Source of the DNA: Bacillota bacterium
Lineage (GTDB): Bacteria; Bacillota_I; Bacilli_A; Acholeplasmatales; UBA5453
Assembly: GCA_023436805.1 (NCBI GenBank)
Contig: JAEZHT010000089.1
Coordinates: 1 to 7,467, forward strand
Reading direction: 5' to 3'
Length of the DNA stretch: 7,467 bases
The position numbers were made by a program, and so were the translations under genes. The notes under the pieces are model-generated. The model did not search any database. It was given only the letters and a program-made list of their open reading frames with translations, and was not told where the DNA came from. This document shows positions 1 to 6,570 of this stretch, in pieces (within the stretch, counting starts at the first letter, position 1; each line of letters begins with the position of its first letter).

Positions 1-788
1 CCTTATACCCATTCATCTATACGATTTCTGCATCGGTATCGGGCAAATTAGCTTTTGAACAAGGTCGAGTCATATTCTGGCCTGTGGATTTTCAACTAGA
101 CGCGTTGATCGCCGTCATTTCCGATAAAGGGTTTTGGATCGCGTATACCAATACACTGTTCTATACCTTCTTCGGAACCATCTTCTCGATGGTGATGTCG
201 ATTGCAGCTGCGTATGCACTGTCTAAATCCCGTTTGGTATTTAGAAGACAAATCAACTTCTTAATCGTATTCACCATGTGGTTTTCTGCAGGGATGATTC
301 CAACCTTCTTAAACTATAAGATGTTTGGGGTAGATTTCCGTTGGGGGATCATCTACGGTTTTGGAGTTCAAGCATTCAATGTTATTTTACTTAGAAACTA
401 TTTCAGTGGGGTTTCCAAAGAAATCGAAGAAGCAGCCATCGTCGATGGTGCGAACGAGTTCCAAGTCCTCACCAATGTATACTTGCCGATGTCTAAAAGT
501 GCCTTGGCTACCGTCACACTGTTCTATGCGTTATCGCGTTGGAATGGGTATTTCTGGAACTTAGTCTTGGTCAACTGGAACGTCGAACATCCGCTTCAAG
601 TCCATCTTCGTAAGTATTTAAGTGAATACTTGATGGATGAAAACGCATCGATCACGAATACCCCATATTCACCGTATTCGTACATGTATGCGATGATTGT
701 CATGTCTATTATCCCAATCATCATTGTCTACCCGTATCTTCAAAAGTATTTCGCACGGGGAGTCAATGTTGGTGGGGTTAAAGAATAA
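1..788 (+). CDS. Carbohydrate ABC transporter permease, LplC/YtcP type (5'-truncated)
   Basis: Inner part and C-terminus of a CUT1-family sugar permease that would form half of the membrane channel for an oligosaccharide importer. The frame is open from the window edge (first full codon at base 3) and gives 261 residues; the family is usually about 290-300, so roughly 30-40 N-terminal residues lie outside. The visible start YPFIYTISASVSG matches the segment after the first helix in LplC-like proteins, so the in-frame GTG at 84 is not the start. About five hydrophobic segments follow. The ATPase-docking EAA loop is clear near bases 421-500 (EEAAIVDGANEF followed by YLPMSK, with the conserved G and LP). 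The C-terminus (QKYFARGVNVGGVKE) is typical of the family. It lies 22 nt before the binding-protein gene, the usual permease-then-binding-protein order. The partner LplB-like permease is expected just upstream. Substrate is not readable from this gene. Confidence 0.93.
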   Translation, partial: LYPFIYTISASVSGKLAFEQGRVIFWPVDFQLDALIAVISDKGFWIAYTNTLFYTFFGTIFSMVMSIAAAYALSKSRLVFRRQINFLIVFTMWFSAGMIPTFLNYKMFGVDFRWGIIYGFGVQAFNVILLRNYFSGVSKEIEEAAIVDGANEFQVLTNVYLPMSKSALATVTLFYALSRWNGYFWNLVLVNWNVEHPLQVHLRKYLSEYLMDENASITNTPYSPYSYMYAMIVMSIIPIIIVYPYLQKYFARGVNVGGVKE

Positions 789-794
789 AGAAAG

Positions 795-800
795 AGGAGG
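795..800 (+). promoter_or_regulatory. Strong ribosome binding site of the binding-protein gene
   Basis: A perfect AGGAGG lies 10 nt before the ATG at 811. It settles the start of the lipoprotein gene, whose frame stays open upstream to 697 inside the permease gene. The ATG after this site also begins a proper lipoprotein signal peptide. Confidence 0.85.
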
Positions 801-810
801 AAGAAAAAGT

Positions 811-3369
811 ATGAAAAAAATGTTTGGGATAATCCTAACGGTATTATCACTATTCGTTTTAGCAGGCTGTATCGGTGGCGGTAATGAACCAGAACCGGAA
901 AAAGTGTTGGTCGCAATCAACGTTAAAGTCGCACCTACTAAAACAGCTTATGAAGTCAACGACGCAGCGCTTGACTTAACAGGACTTCAAGTTGAAGGTA
1001 TCTATAATGATGCTTCCAGCGTGATTCTAACTCAAGGTACTGGTGCGAACCAATACCAAGTATCTGGATTCTCATCAGCTACACCTGGTCTAAAGACCAT
1101 CACTGTAACTGTGGGTACATTAACAACCTCATTTGTGGTTGTTGTCAATGACCCAGATGCCCCAGTCACTTTACTTGCTATTCAAGTGAAGACATTACCT
1201 TCAAAGACCACTTACGGTCTAAATGGTGTATTGAGCTTAAACGGTTTAGTCGTTGAAGCGTTATACTCTGATGGTTCTAAAGTGGCTGTGCCACACGCAG
1301 AATTGACTGTTGCAGGTTTTGATTCACTATCTGCTGGTCTAAAAGTCATCACAGTAACTTATCAATCACAAACCGCACAATTCCAAGTGAACGTGTCTGG
1401 TACATTGGTTGAAGATGACCCATCTAAAGCAATTACCTTAAAAGTTGCAATCAACTACGAAGGTAGAGGTATTTCTTATCAAGAAACCAACCCATATGTT
1501 TCCTTAAATGGTAAAACATATACATCTGGTATGTTGATGCCTGTTTGGGAAGCCCTTGGACAAAAATTAAACATTACTTTCCAAGATTCCAAAGTCAACA
1601 GCAACACCACAAACCAATTCAACGAATTATTAGCCAACAGTTTCTCAACTGTCGATTTAATCAATGCTACAGGTGCACAACTCACACAATATGGTGTTTC
1701 TGGTAGTAACTTCGTTGATTTATCCAAGTATTTAAACTCGATGCCTAACTTGAACCAATTCTTAACCGATAACCCTTCAGTTAGAGCTTCCATGACCGCA
1801 GCCGACGGTGGTATTTACTATACCCCTTATTTCGATGGTTTCGGTGAAATCGAACAAATGTTCTTAGTTCGTATTGACTGGGTTGAAGACATCCTTGATG
1901 TTGCATCACCAGCATTTGATACAACCCCTTATACGGGCTCATTCACAGTGACAAGAACTACCCCTGAAAACTTAAACGTTGTTGTTAAAGTTGCTAATCC
2001 GGATGGCACAACCCGTAATGTAACCAAAGCACACACTGCAAACATCTTAACTACCCTACAAAACTTACCTAACAAGACTGGTGCATCGATGGCAAACGCA
2101 TTCAGATCTTATATGCAAGCAACTTATGGTAGCCAAGGTTATGCGAAACTTTCTGACGTATTCGTCGGTACAGACGCTGCATACGATGTCGATGAATTAA
2201 TCGCATTGATGTATGTCGTTAAAGCAAACCCACAATTCTTAACCAGAGAATTAACTACACCGAAGACAGCGGTTGAAGTCATGTTCCCAAGAACATCTCA
2301 AGCGTCTCGTATTCGTAACTTATTCCGCGGTCTTGAAATGTTTGGTCTACGTGGTATGTTCTCCAGATATGACTGGGCATACTTCAATGAACAAGGTGGT
2401 ATTGTTGACGCGAGAGCAGAACAAAAGACCATCGATGGTGTTACTCAATTAACCAACATGTTTGCTGACCAATTGATCATTCAAACATTCGACTCTGGTT
2501 CAAACACTGACCACAGAGCACAATTGTTGCAAGGTTCATATGGTTTCATCACTTATGATTACAATGCATCTTCAACACCAAATGGATACATCAATGCTGG
2601 TAAGGCATTAGACCCTTCATTCCGTTTTGAAGCCATTCTACCTCCAGTCAATGACTGGTTAGGCACAGGTGAATATTTCCACTTCTCTGAAGGCGTTAGA
2701 TCGCTTAAGAACGAAGCATGGGGTATCCCAGCACACGTCGCGAATGATACTGCGAAATTGGCAAGAGTCTTGACTTTAGTCGATGGTATGTATGATTATT
2801 CATCCAATGATTCCATTGGTAACATCCACTTATATGGTCCTCAAGGCTTCATCGATGGACAAATTTCATATAATGGTGAAATGATTCCTGCGATTTCAGC
2901 AGCAGCACTTTCTGAAATGCAAACATTGGCATCTGGTAATATGATTAACTACTTAAGACGTTATGTTGGCGCAACCATGCCAATTGGTCACATCCGTGGC
3001 TTAGGTCTTGAATTCCAAACCTTATCTGACCAAGGTATTGCAGGTATTCAAAGAATCAATACTGCAGTTCTAGCTGGCACATTCAGATTAGCGGGTGTTT
3101 ATCAATCCGAAAACCCATGGTACAGATTGGCACCATCCCTATTCGCATTGACTGCAGATGAACTCGCAGATATGCAAACTTTAACTTACGATGACATTTG
3201 GGCAGACGCACAATTGGCTAAACTCGTACGTTATGGCTTCTCTGGTAATGGTAATACCGTCACTGCACAAGTATATTTCGATACTTATGTCACTAAAGAT
3301 GGCATCAACACTTACCAAGTGATCTACAAAGCAGCGCTAGAAGCAGCTTACGCAAGGGTTAACAAATAA
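811..3369 (+). CDS. Large ABC solute-binding lipoprotein with two Ig-like (Big_3) modules
   Basis: Membrane-anchored receptor that would capture a carbohydrate outside the cell and deliver it to the LplB/LplC-type permease. The product is 852 residues. Residues 1-20 are a lipoprotein signal: MKK, a hydrophobic core and lipobox LAGC, with Cys20 as the lipidation site. A short acidic linker (EPEPE) follows. Residues about 31-113 and 120-195 are two tandem Ig-like repeats of the bacterial Ig group 3 type, each with an L-x-G-L-x-V-E pattern, a Y-x-D-x-S element and a closing GLK-x-ITVT strand. From about 208 to the end is the binding domain, beginning with a beta strand ITLKVAINYEG and containing PYFDGFGEIEQMFLVRIDW, which resembles the LplA-family sequence for the hinge/ligand region. 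At about 640 residues this domain is longer than LplA-type receptors (about 500), with an apparent insertion around 385-520. The start is fixed by AGGAGG at 795-800. Family assignment rests on motifs and context; the ligand is inferred only from the GH28 gene downstream. Confidence 0.9.
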   Translation: MKKMFGIILTVLSLFVLAGCIGGGNEPEPEKVLVAINVKVAPTKTAYEVNDAALDLTGLQVEGIYNDASSVILTQGTGANQYQVSGFSSATPGLKTITVTVGTLTTSFVVVVNDPDAPVTLLAIQVKTLPSKTTYGLNGVLSLNGLVVEALYSDGSKVAVPHAELTVAGFDSLSAGLKVITVTYQSQTAQFQVNVSGTLVEDDPSKAITLKVAINYEGRGISYQETNPYVSLNGKTYTSGMLMPVWEALGQKLNITFQDSKVNSNTTNQFNELLANSFSTVDLINATGAQLTQYGVSGSNFVDLSKYLNSMPNLNQFLTDNPSVRASMTAADGGIYYTPYFDGFGEIEQMFLVRIDWVEDILDVASPAFDTTPYTGSFTVTRTTPENLNVVVKVANPDGTTRNVTKAHTANILTTLQNLPNKTGASMANAFRSYMQATYGSQGYAKLSDVFVGTDAAYDVDELIALMYVVKANPQFLTRELTTPKTAVEVMFPRTSQASRIRNLFRGLEMFGLRGMFSRYDWAYFNEQGGIVDARAEQKTIDGVTQLTNMFADQLIIQTFDSGSNTDHRAQLLQGSYGFITYDYNASSTPNGYINAGKALDPSFRFEAILPPVNDWLGTGEYFHFSEGVRSLKNEAWGIPAHVANDTAKLARVLTLVDGMYDYSSNDSIGNIHLYGPQGFIDGQISYNGEMIPAISAAALSEMQTLASGNMINYLRRYVGATMPIGHIRGLGLEFQTLSDQGIAGIQRINTAVLAGTFRLAGVYQSENPWYRLAPSLFALTADELADMQTLTYDDIWADAQLAKLVRYGFSGNGNTVTAQVYFDTYVTKDGINTYQVIYKAALEAAYARVNK

Positions 3370-3378
3370 TTTTAACGA

Positions 3379-3416
3379 TTGGAACTAGAAGGGCATCTCG
3401 CCCTTCTAGGGTCCAA
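3379..3416 (+). terminator. Long hairpin after the binding-protein gene (mRNA stabiliser or leaky terminator)
   Basis: A perfect 10-bp stem, CTAGAAGGGC (3385-3394) with GCCCTTCTAG (3400-3409), closes a 5-base loop ATCTC. An outer 5-bp stem TTGGA (3379-3383) with TCCAA (3412-3416) extends it across a small internal loop. No U-run follows (the next bases are CTTATCTAAAC), so it is not a canonical intrinsic terminator. It begins 9 nt after the stop of the most highly translated-looking gene and before lower-demand membrane genes. Such hairpins after binding-protein genes in sugar ABC operons commonly protect the upstream mRNA or allow partial termination; that role here is inferred. Confidence 0.65.
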
Positions 3417-3451
3417 CTTATCTAAACTTACATGAAAGTAGAAGTGATTTT

Positions 3452-4021
3452 ATGCAAAATATTCTTAAAACAATCGGCAAGCACATTCAACCCATCGTTT
3501 ATACGTTGTTGATCCTCATCGCAGCAGGATTTTATGTATACACCTTAGGTTATAGTACCAACTGGGCGTACATCGTCTCAGAAACCCGTGCCTCACAATT
3601 CTATCTCGCCTCGCAAACCGCCAATCGTGTCTTATCACAAGTCGGTTTTATTGGTGTGATTCTATTATTATTACTCGTATTTACGGGGTCATTTACACGT
3701 AAAACATTCTATCTAAGTAATATTGTTTTAAGCATACTTTCATCCATCACATTGCTCATTTCAGCAGTATTAACGTTATATTATAACAGTGTCCTAGAAC
3801 CGATGTATCGTAACATCAGTCCACTAGAAGTACCAGAACATTTGTATCAAATCAGACGTTCGGTTAAGAGTTATTTCGTCTTCGAATTTGGTAACTTATA
3901 CTCAATTTTGATGATTGTTGTCGCAATCGCAGTCGTGGTATTCTTAGTATATAAAGTACGTGCTCAAAAAGAACGTGCGCTACTCATTCAAAAGGCGGTG
4001 ACATCTTATGGCAACCATTAA
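3452..4021 (+). CDS. Small four-helix membrane protein A, unknown function
   Basis: I do not recognise a named family. The product is 189 residues with four hydrophobic segments at about 13-33, 62-81, 86-111 and 145-168. Basic residues at the N-terminus, in the tight turn between helices 2 and 3 (FTRK, 81-84) and at the C-terminus (KVRAQKER) predict both ends in the cytoplasm, with two external loops of about 30 residues (34-61 and 112-144). There is no signal peptide cleavage site, enzyme motif or transporter signature. The start is the ATG after a weak AG-rich site (AGAAGTGA); the gene follows the hairpin gap. Its 3' end overlaps protein B by 14 nt. It resembles protein C (5552-6052) in topology and in several aligned motifs, so the two may be ancient paralogues. 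By position it may be an accessory component of the sugar transporter; this is inference. Confidence 0.8.
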   Translation: MQNILKTIGKHIQPIVYTLLILIAAGFYVYTLGYSTNWAYIVSETRASQFYLASQTANRVLSQVGFIGVILLLLLVFTGSFTRKTFYLSNIVLSILSSITLLISAVLTLYYNSVLEPMYRNISPLEVPEHLYQIRRSVKSYFVFEFGNLYSILMIVVAIAVVVFLVYKVRAQKERALLIQKAVTSYGNH

Positions 4022-4454
4022 AAATATCCGTGTCGATAAGATGCGTTACCAACAAAACAAACTCGCTTATTGGTTGGTATTGTTGGCTATTGTGAATCAA
4101 ATCGTTTCCTTGTTCGCGACCATCACACCACGTACTGTCGTGCCTTCGTTCACCACAGCGGTTGAAATTCTCATCAACATTACATTGATGCTATTTACAT
4201 TCTTAGCAGCTGAAAAAGTCAAAGCTTATAGCATTAAATGGGGCTATGGCTTATTGGTTATTTCATTTTTACACTTACTCAGAATATTTTATGAACCACT
4301 AAAATTGTTCCGTTTAGGACAAATTTCCTGGGGTTTATACTTTCTCATTATTGATGCGATCATTGGTTCAATCATTTTACTCGCGATTGCGTCCTATATT
4401 ACCATTAAAAAACATCGTGCATTGATGGCACATTTAAAGGAATTAGGTGAATAA
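4008..4454 (+). CDS. Small four-helix membrane protein B, unknown function
   Basis: No family recognised with confidence. The product is 148 residues with a polar, basic N-terminus (IKNIRVDKMRYQQNK) and four hydrophobic segments at about 19-39, 49-68, 76-95 and 107-132. A charged cytoplasmic loop AAEKVKAYSIKW joins helices 2 and 3, and the C-terminal tail is basic then acidic (KKHRALMAHLKELGE). Both ends are predicted to be cytoplasmic. The start is supported by AGGCGGTGA (3993-4001) placed 6 nt before the ATG, inside the end of protein A, with a 14-nt gene overlap that suggests translational coupling. The stop ends one base before the ATPase start codon. Being sandwiched between a transporter receptor and its ATPase suggests a role with that transporter, but nothing in the sequence shows a specific activity. 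Confidence 0.8.
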   Translation: MATIKNIRVDKMRYQQNKLAYWLVLLAIVNQIVSLFATITPRTVVPSFTTAVEILINITLMLFTFLAAEKVKAYSIKWGYGLLVISFLHLLRIFYEPLKLFRLGQISWGLYFLIIDAIIGSIILLAIASYITIKKHRALMAHLKELGE

Positions 4455-4455
4455 T

Positions 4456-5559
4456 ATGTCAACGATGTCACTACAACATGTCAATAAAATCTACTTAAAT
4501 GGGGTTCAAGCGGTATTTGACTTCAATATCGATATCCAACATGGTGAATTCATCGTTTTGGTTGGACCTTCGGGGTGTGGTAAATCCACCACCTTGCGGA
4601 TGATTGCTGGCTTAGAAGAAATCTCTACAGGCAATCTTTTAATCGATGGCACGAATGTTAATAATTTGGCACCTAAAGACCGCGATATCGCGATGGTATT
4701 CCAAAACTATGCACTGTATGCACACATGACGGTGTATCATAACATGGCATTCTCATTGACGCTTCGAAAAGTCAATTCTGACCATATCCATGAACGTGTC
4801 ATGTGGGCTGCCGATATTTTAGGTTTAAAACCATATTTGAACCGTAAACCACGTGAACTCTCGGGTGGTCAACGGCAACGCGTCGCCCTAGGCCGTGCGA
4901 TTGTCCGTGACCCGAAAGTATTCTTACTCGATGAACCGCTATCCAATTTGGATGCGAAACTCAGAGGGATCATGCGTAAAGAATTGAAAGAATTACACCA
5001 CCGTTTAGGCACAACCATGGTCTATGTTACCCATGACCAGATCGAAGCTTTAACGCTTGCTGACCGCATGGTTGTCATGAAAGATGGTTATGTACAACAA
5101 ATCGGTACACCGGTTGAAGTATACAACAGACCACATAACCTATTCGTCGCGAACTTCATTGGAACACCGCCAATGAACATTTTTAGAGGCGATATCGATG
5201 TTGAAGGGTTGCTAGAAATCGATGGTGTTAAAATGCACATCAATCAATCCAAACCATTCTCAACTTTGAAAACTAAAGGGTATTTTGGTAAAGAAATCAT
5301 TGTTGGTTTAAGACCAGAACATTTCCGTATTTGCAAACAATGTGATGCAAAAGATACCGAAGGTTTCAGTACCACCGTTCAATTGTACGAATTATTGGGT
5401 GCAGAAGCGTTGGTGCATGTCCGTTTCGGTGGAAAAAATGTCATCCTAAAAATCAATGCCCGTCATGTATATCAAGTCGGTGATGAGGTGGTTGTTTCAT
5501 TTGATCAATCTCATCTATATTTCTTTGACAAAGAAACGGAGATCAGTATTTATGAATAG
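4456..5559 (+). CDS. msmX: Carbohydrate ABC transporter ATP-binding protein, MsmX/UgpC (MalK-like)
   Basis: Cytoplasmic ATPase that powers CUT1 sugar importers. The 367-residue product has the full set of motifs: Walker A GPSGCGKST (37-45), Q-loop in VFQNYALY (Gln83), signature LSGGQRQR (135-142), Walker B VFLLDEP (155-161), D-loop SNLDAKL and switch His193 in VTHDQIEA. The region from about 225 (NRPHNLFVANFIGTPPMN) to the end is the OB-fold/TOBE regulatory domain of MalK-like subunits, including GLRPEHF. Length and motifs are normal, so it should be active. I chose ATG 4456, preceded by AGGTGA (4445-4450); an in-frame GTG at 4447 with AAAGGA (4436-4441) would add three residues and cannot be excluded. 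It begins one base after the stop of protein B, and its last 8 nt overlap protein C. The symbol reflects family likeness: MsmX proteins often serve several importers, so assignment to this one is by operon position. Confidence 0.93.
   Translation: MSTMSLQHVNKIYLNGVQAVFDFNIDIQHGEFIVLVGPSGCGKSTTLRMIAGLEEISTGNLLIDGTNVNNLAPKDRDIAMVFQNYALYAHMTVYHNMAFSLTLRKVNSDHIHERVMWAADILGLKPYLNRKPRELSGGQRQRVALGRAIVRDPKVFLLDEPLSNLDAKLRGIMRKELKELHHRLGTTMVYVTHDQIEALTLADRMVVMKDGYVQQIGTPVEVYNRPHNLFVANFIGTPPMNIFRGDIDVEGLLEIDGVKMHINQSKPFSTLKTKGYFGKEIIVGLRPEHFRICKQCDAKDTEGFSTTVQLYELLGAEALVHVRFGGKNVILKINARHVYQVGDEVVVSFDQSHLYFFDKETEISIYE
5538..5542 (+). promoter_or_regulatory. Ribosome binding site fixing the start of protein C
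   Basis: GGAGA inside the end of the ATPase gene lies 9 nt before ATG 5552. The open frame continues upstream to 5456, but only this ATG has a suitable binding site and gives a membrane protein without an odd N-terminal extension. Confidence 0.6.
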
Positions 5560-6052
5560 TGTAAAACCAAGAGAAACGTTCCAACAATTCGCTAAACGTT
5601 GGTACAGTTACAATAAATATAAGATCCCTGTGATTTTCACCGTGATTGGTTCACTGATTTATACATTATTCCTCGATTTTAGAACCAATGGGTTTGTCTT
5701 CCGTTCACACATCTCTGCGATTAATGAACTCACATCCAAAGAAGTAGGTTTCTATCTATTCGCTATGTACATCATCGCGATGATTCAAATCTTCAATTCG
5801 ATGTCATTTTCAAGAAAACGTTCACCGGTATCCTTGATTTTATTCACCGTATTGAATTTGATTCAAGGCTTGTTTGTTTATTTGTATTCCAATGCATTTT
5901 TGGTCGAAGCGGCCACCCGTGCGGACTATACATTAAAAAACTATAGCATCATGTCGATGGGCATCATGGCTGCAGGGTTTGTATTTTATGTGATTGCTAC
6001 GCTATTTGCGTGGGCTTATGTGGACTGGAAATATGTCAAAATTGAAGAATAA
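5552..6052 (+). CDS. Small four-helix membrane protein C, unknown function (related to A?)
   Basis: No named family recognised. The product is 166 residues: a polar, basic N-terminus (about 23 residues), then hydrophobic segments at about 24-42, 65-83, 91-113 and 133-158, ending in a short charged tail (DWKYVKIEE). The turn between helices 2 and 3 carries FSRKRSP (86-92) and should face the cytoplasm. By eye it lines up with protein A: VGF at the start of helix 2 (65-67 here, 64-66 in A), F-S/T-R-K in the next turn, and a Y-x-N / Y-Y-N followed by a hydrophobic-acidic stretch at the end of helix 3. It overlaps the ATPase gene by 8 nt (ATGAATAG) and protein D by 20 nt, so it is probably translationally coupled to both. 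A role as transporter accessory subunit is inferred only from position. Confidence 0.8.
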   Translation: MNSVKPRETFQQFAKRWYSYNKYKIPVIFTVIGSLIYTLFLDFRTNGFVFRSHISAINELTSKEVGFYLFAMYIIAMIQIFNSMSFSRKRSPVSLILFTVLNLIQGLFVYLYSNAFLVEAATRADYTLKNYSIMSMGIMAAGFVFYVIATLFAWAYVDWKYVKIEE

Positions 6053-6560
6053 GCCAGACCACGATGGGTTCAACCCCTATGGGATTGATAAACTAGCCAA
6101 CGTAAAACCTGGTGTCAAAATTGGATTCATGAAGTTTTGGTTTTCAGGGGCAGCATTCTTCGTCACGTTTACAGCGCTTTCGATTGAAACTTACGATGTG
6201 TTAGACCGATTTGTATTGTTGGTACTCATCCTCACTTTGGCGGTGGAATTCATTTCGAATAAAGTCATCGTCTGGATGAATAACGATAAAACGCCGACAC
6301 TTAAATATTTACCGTTTTACATCAAACGCAGTTCGATTCTAAGCATCCTTGCTTCGCTAGGTTTTGTCATCGTCATGGTGATCACCTGTGTATATTTTGT
6401 CGAATTGATGATGCTCATTGGCATCCCTTCGATTGGGATGTTGATGTTTGGTTTTGAAAACCGTGGGATTGACCCAATCACATTTGGGTTGGTCTACCTA
6501 CTGATGGATTATCTTTGGATTACAGCGAAAAATCTGATCCTAAACAAAATAAAAAAATAG
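6033..6560 (+). CDS. Small four-helix membrane protein D, unknown function
   Basis: Not recognised. With ATG 6033 the product is 175 residues: a hydrophilic N-terminus of about 30 residues (DGFNPYGIDKLANVKPG), then hydrophobic segments at about 33-50, 58-80, 101-128 and 147-168, and a lysine-rich end (NKIKK). The long polar loop between helices 2 and 3 (WMNNDKTPTLKYLPFYIKR) is basic and should be cytoplasmic, as should both ends. The start is uncertain: ATG 6018 and ATG 5994 are in frame further inside protein C, but 6033 gives the most natural N-terminus and has GGA a few bases upstream. The 20-nt overlap with C favours coupled translation. Its TAG stop is shared with the ribosome binding site of the GH28 gene. 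I see no clear similarity to A or C, and only topology in common with B. Confidence 0.75.
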   Translation: MSKLKNKPDHDGFNPYGIDKLANVKPGVKIGFMKFWFSGAAFFVTFTALSIETYDVLDRFVLLVLILTLAVEFISNKVIVWMNNDKTPTLKYLPFYIKRSSILSILASLGFVIVMVITCVYFVELMMLIGIPSIGMLMFGFENRGIDPITFGLVYLLMDYLWITAKNLILNKIKK

Positions 6561-6563
6561 GAG
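6558..6563 (+). promoter_or_regulatory. Ribosome binding site of the GH28 gene, overlapping the stop of D
   Basis: TAGGAG lies 7 nt before ATG 6571 and contains the TAG stop of protein D. An in-frame ATG at 6565 is only one base from this site, too close for normal initiation, so 6571 is preferred. Confidence 0.7.
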
Positions 6564-6570
6564 TATGCCC

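Noticed and set aside
84..86. GTG as the start of the permease gene
   Set aside because: The same frame is open to the window edge and upstream codons encode family-typical sequence (YPFIYTISASVSG), so the gene is truncated rather than starting here.
361..564. Alternative plus-strand frame of 67 codons
   Set aside because: Inside the permease gene, across its EAA loop; no ribosome binding site or family resemblance.
669..920. Minus-strand open frame of 83 codons
   Set aside because: It lies across the permease end and the lipoprotein signal peptide, both well supported, has low-complexity composition and no binding site; it is a shadow frame.
1087..1365. Direct DNA repeat (GGTCTAAA...ATCAC.GTAACT) in the binding-protein gene
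   Set aside because: Explained by the two homologous Ig-like domains, which share the GLK-x-ITVT strand; not a separate repeat element.
1479..1793. Minus-strand open frame of 104 codons
   Set aside because: Entirely inside the binding-protein gene on the opposite strand, with no recognisable domain.
3370..3451. Internal promoter in the gap before protein A
   Set aside because: I looked for -35/-10 pairs with 16-18 nt spacing; a TATCTA-like hexamer near 3419 has no matching -35 element.
3432..3512. 26-codon plus-strand frame (MKVEVILCKIF...) ahead of protein A
   Set aside because: No Shine-Dalgarno site before its ATG, and it mostly overlaps protein A in another frame; a leader peptide cannot be supported.
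6422..6440. CATCCC/GGGATG inverted repeat in the gene for protein D
   Set aside because: Only a 6-bp stem with a 7-base loop inside coding sequence and no T-run; expected by chance.
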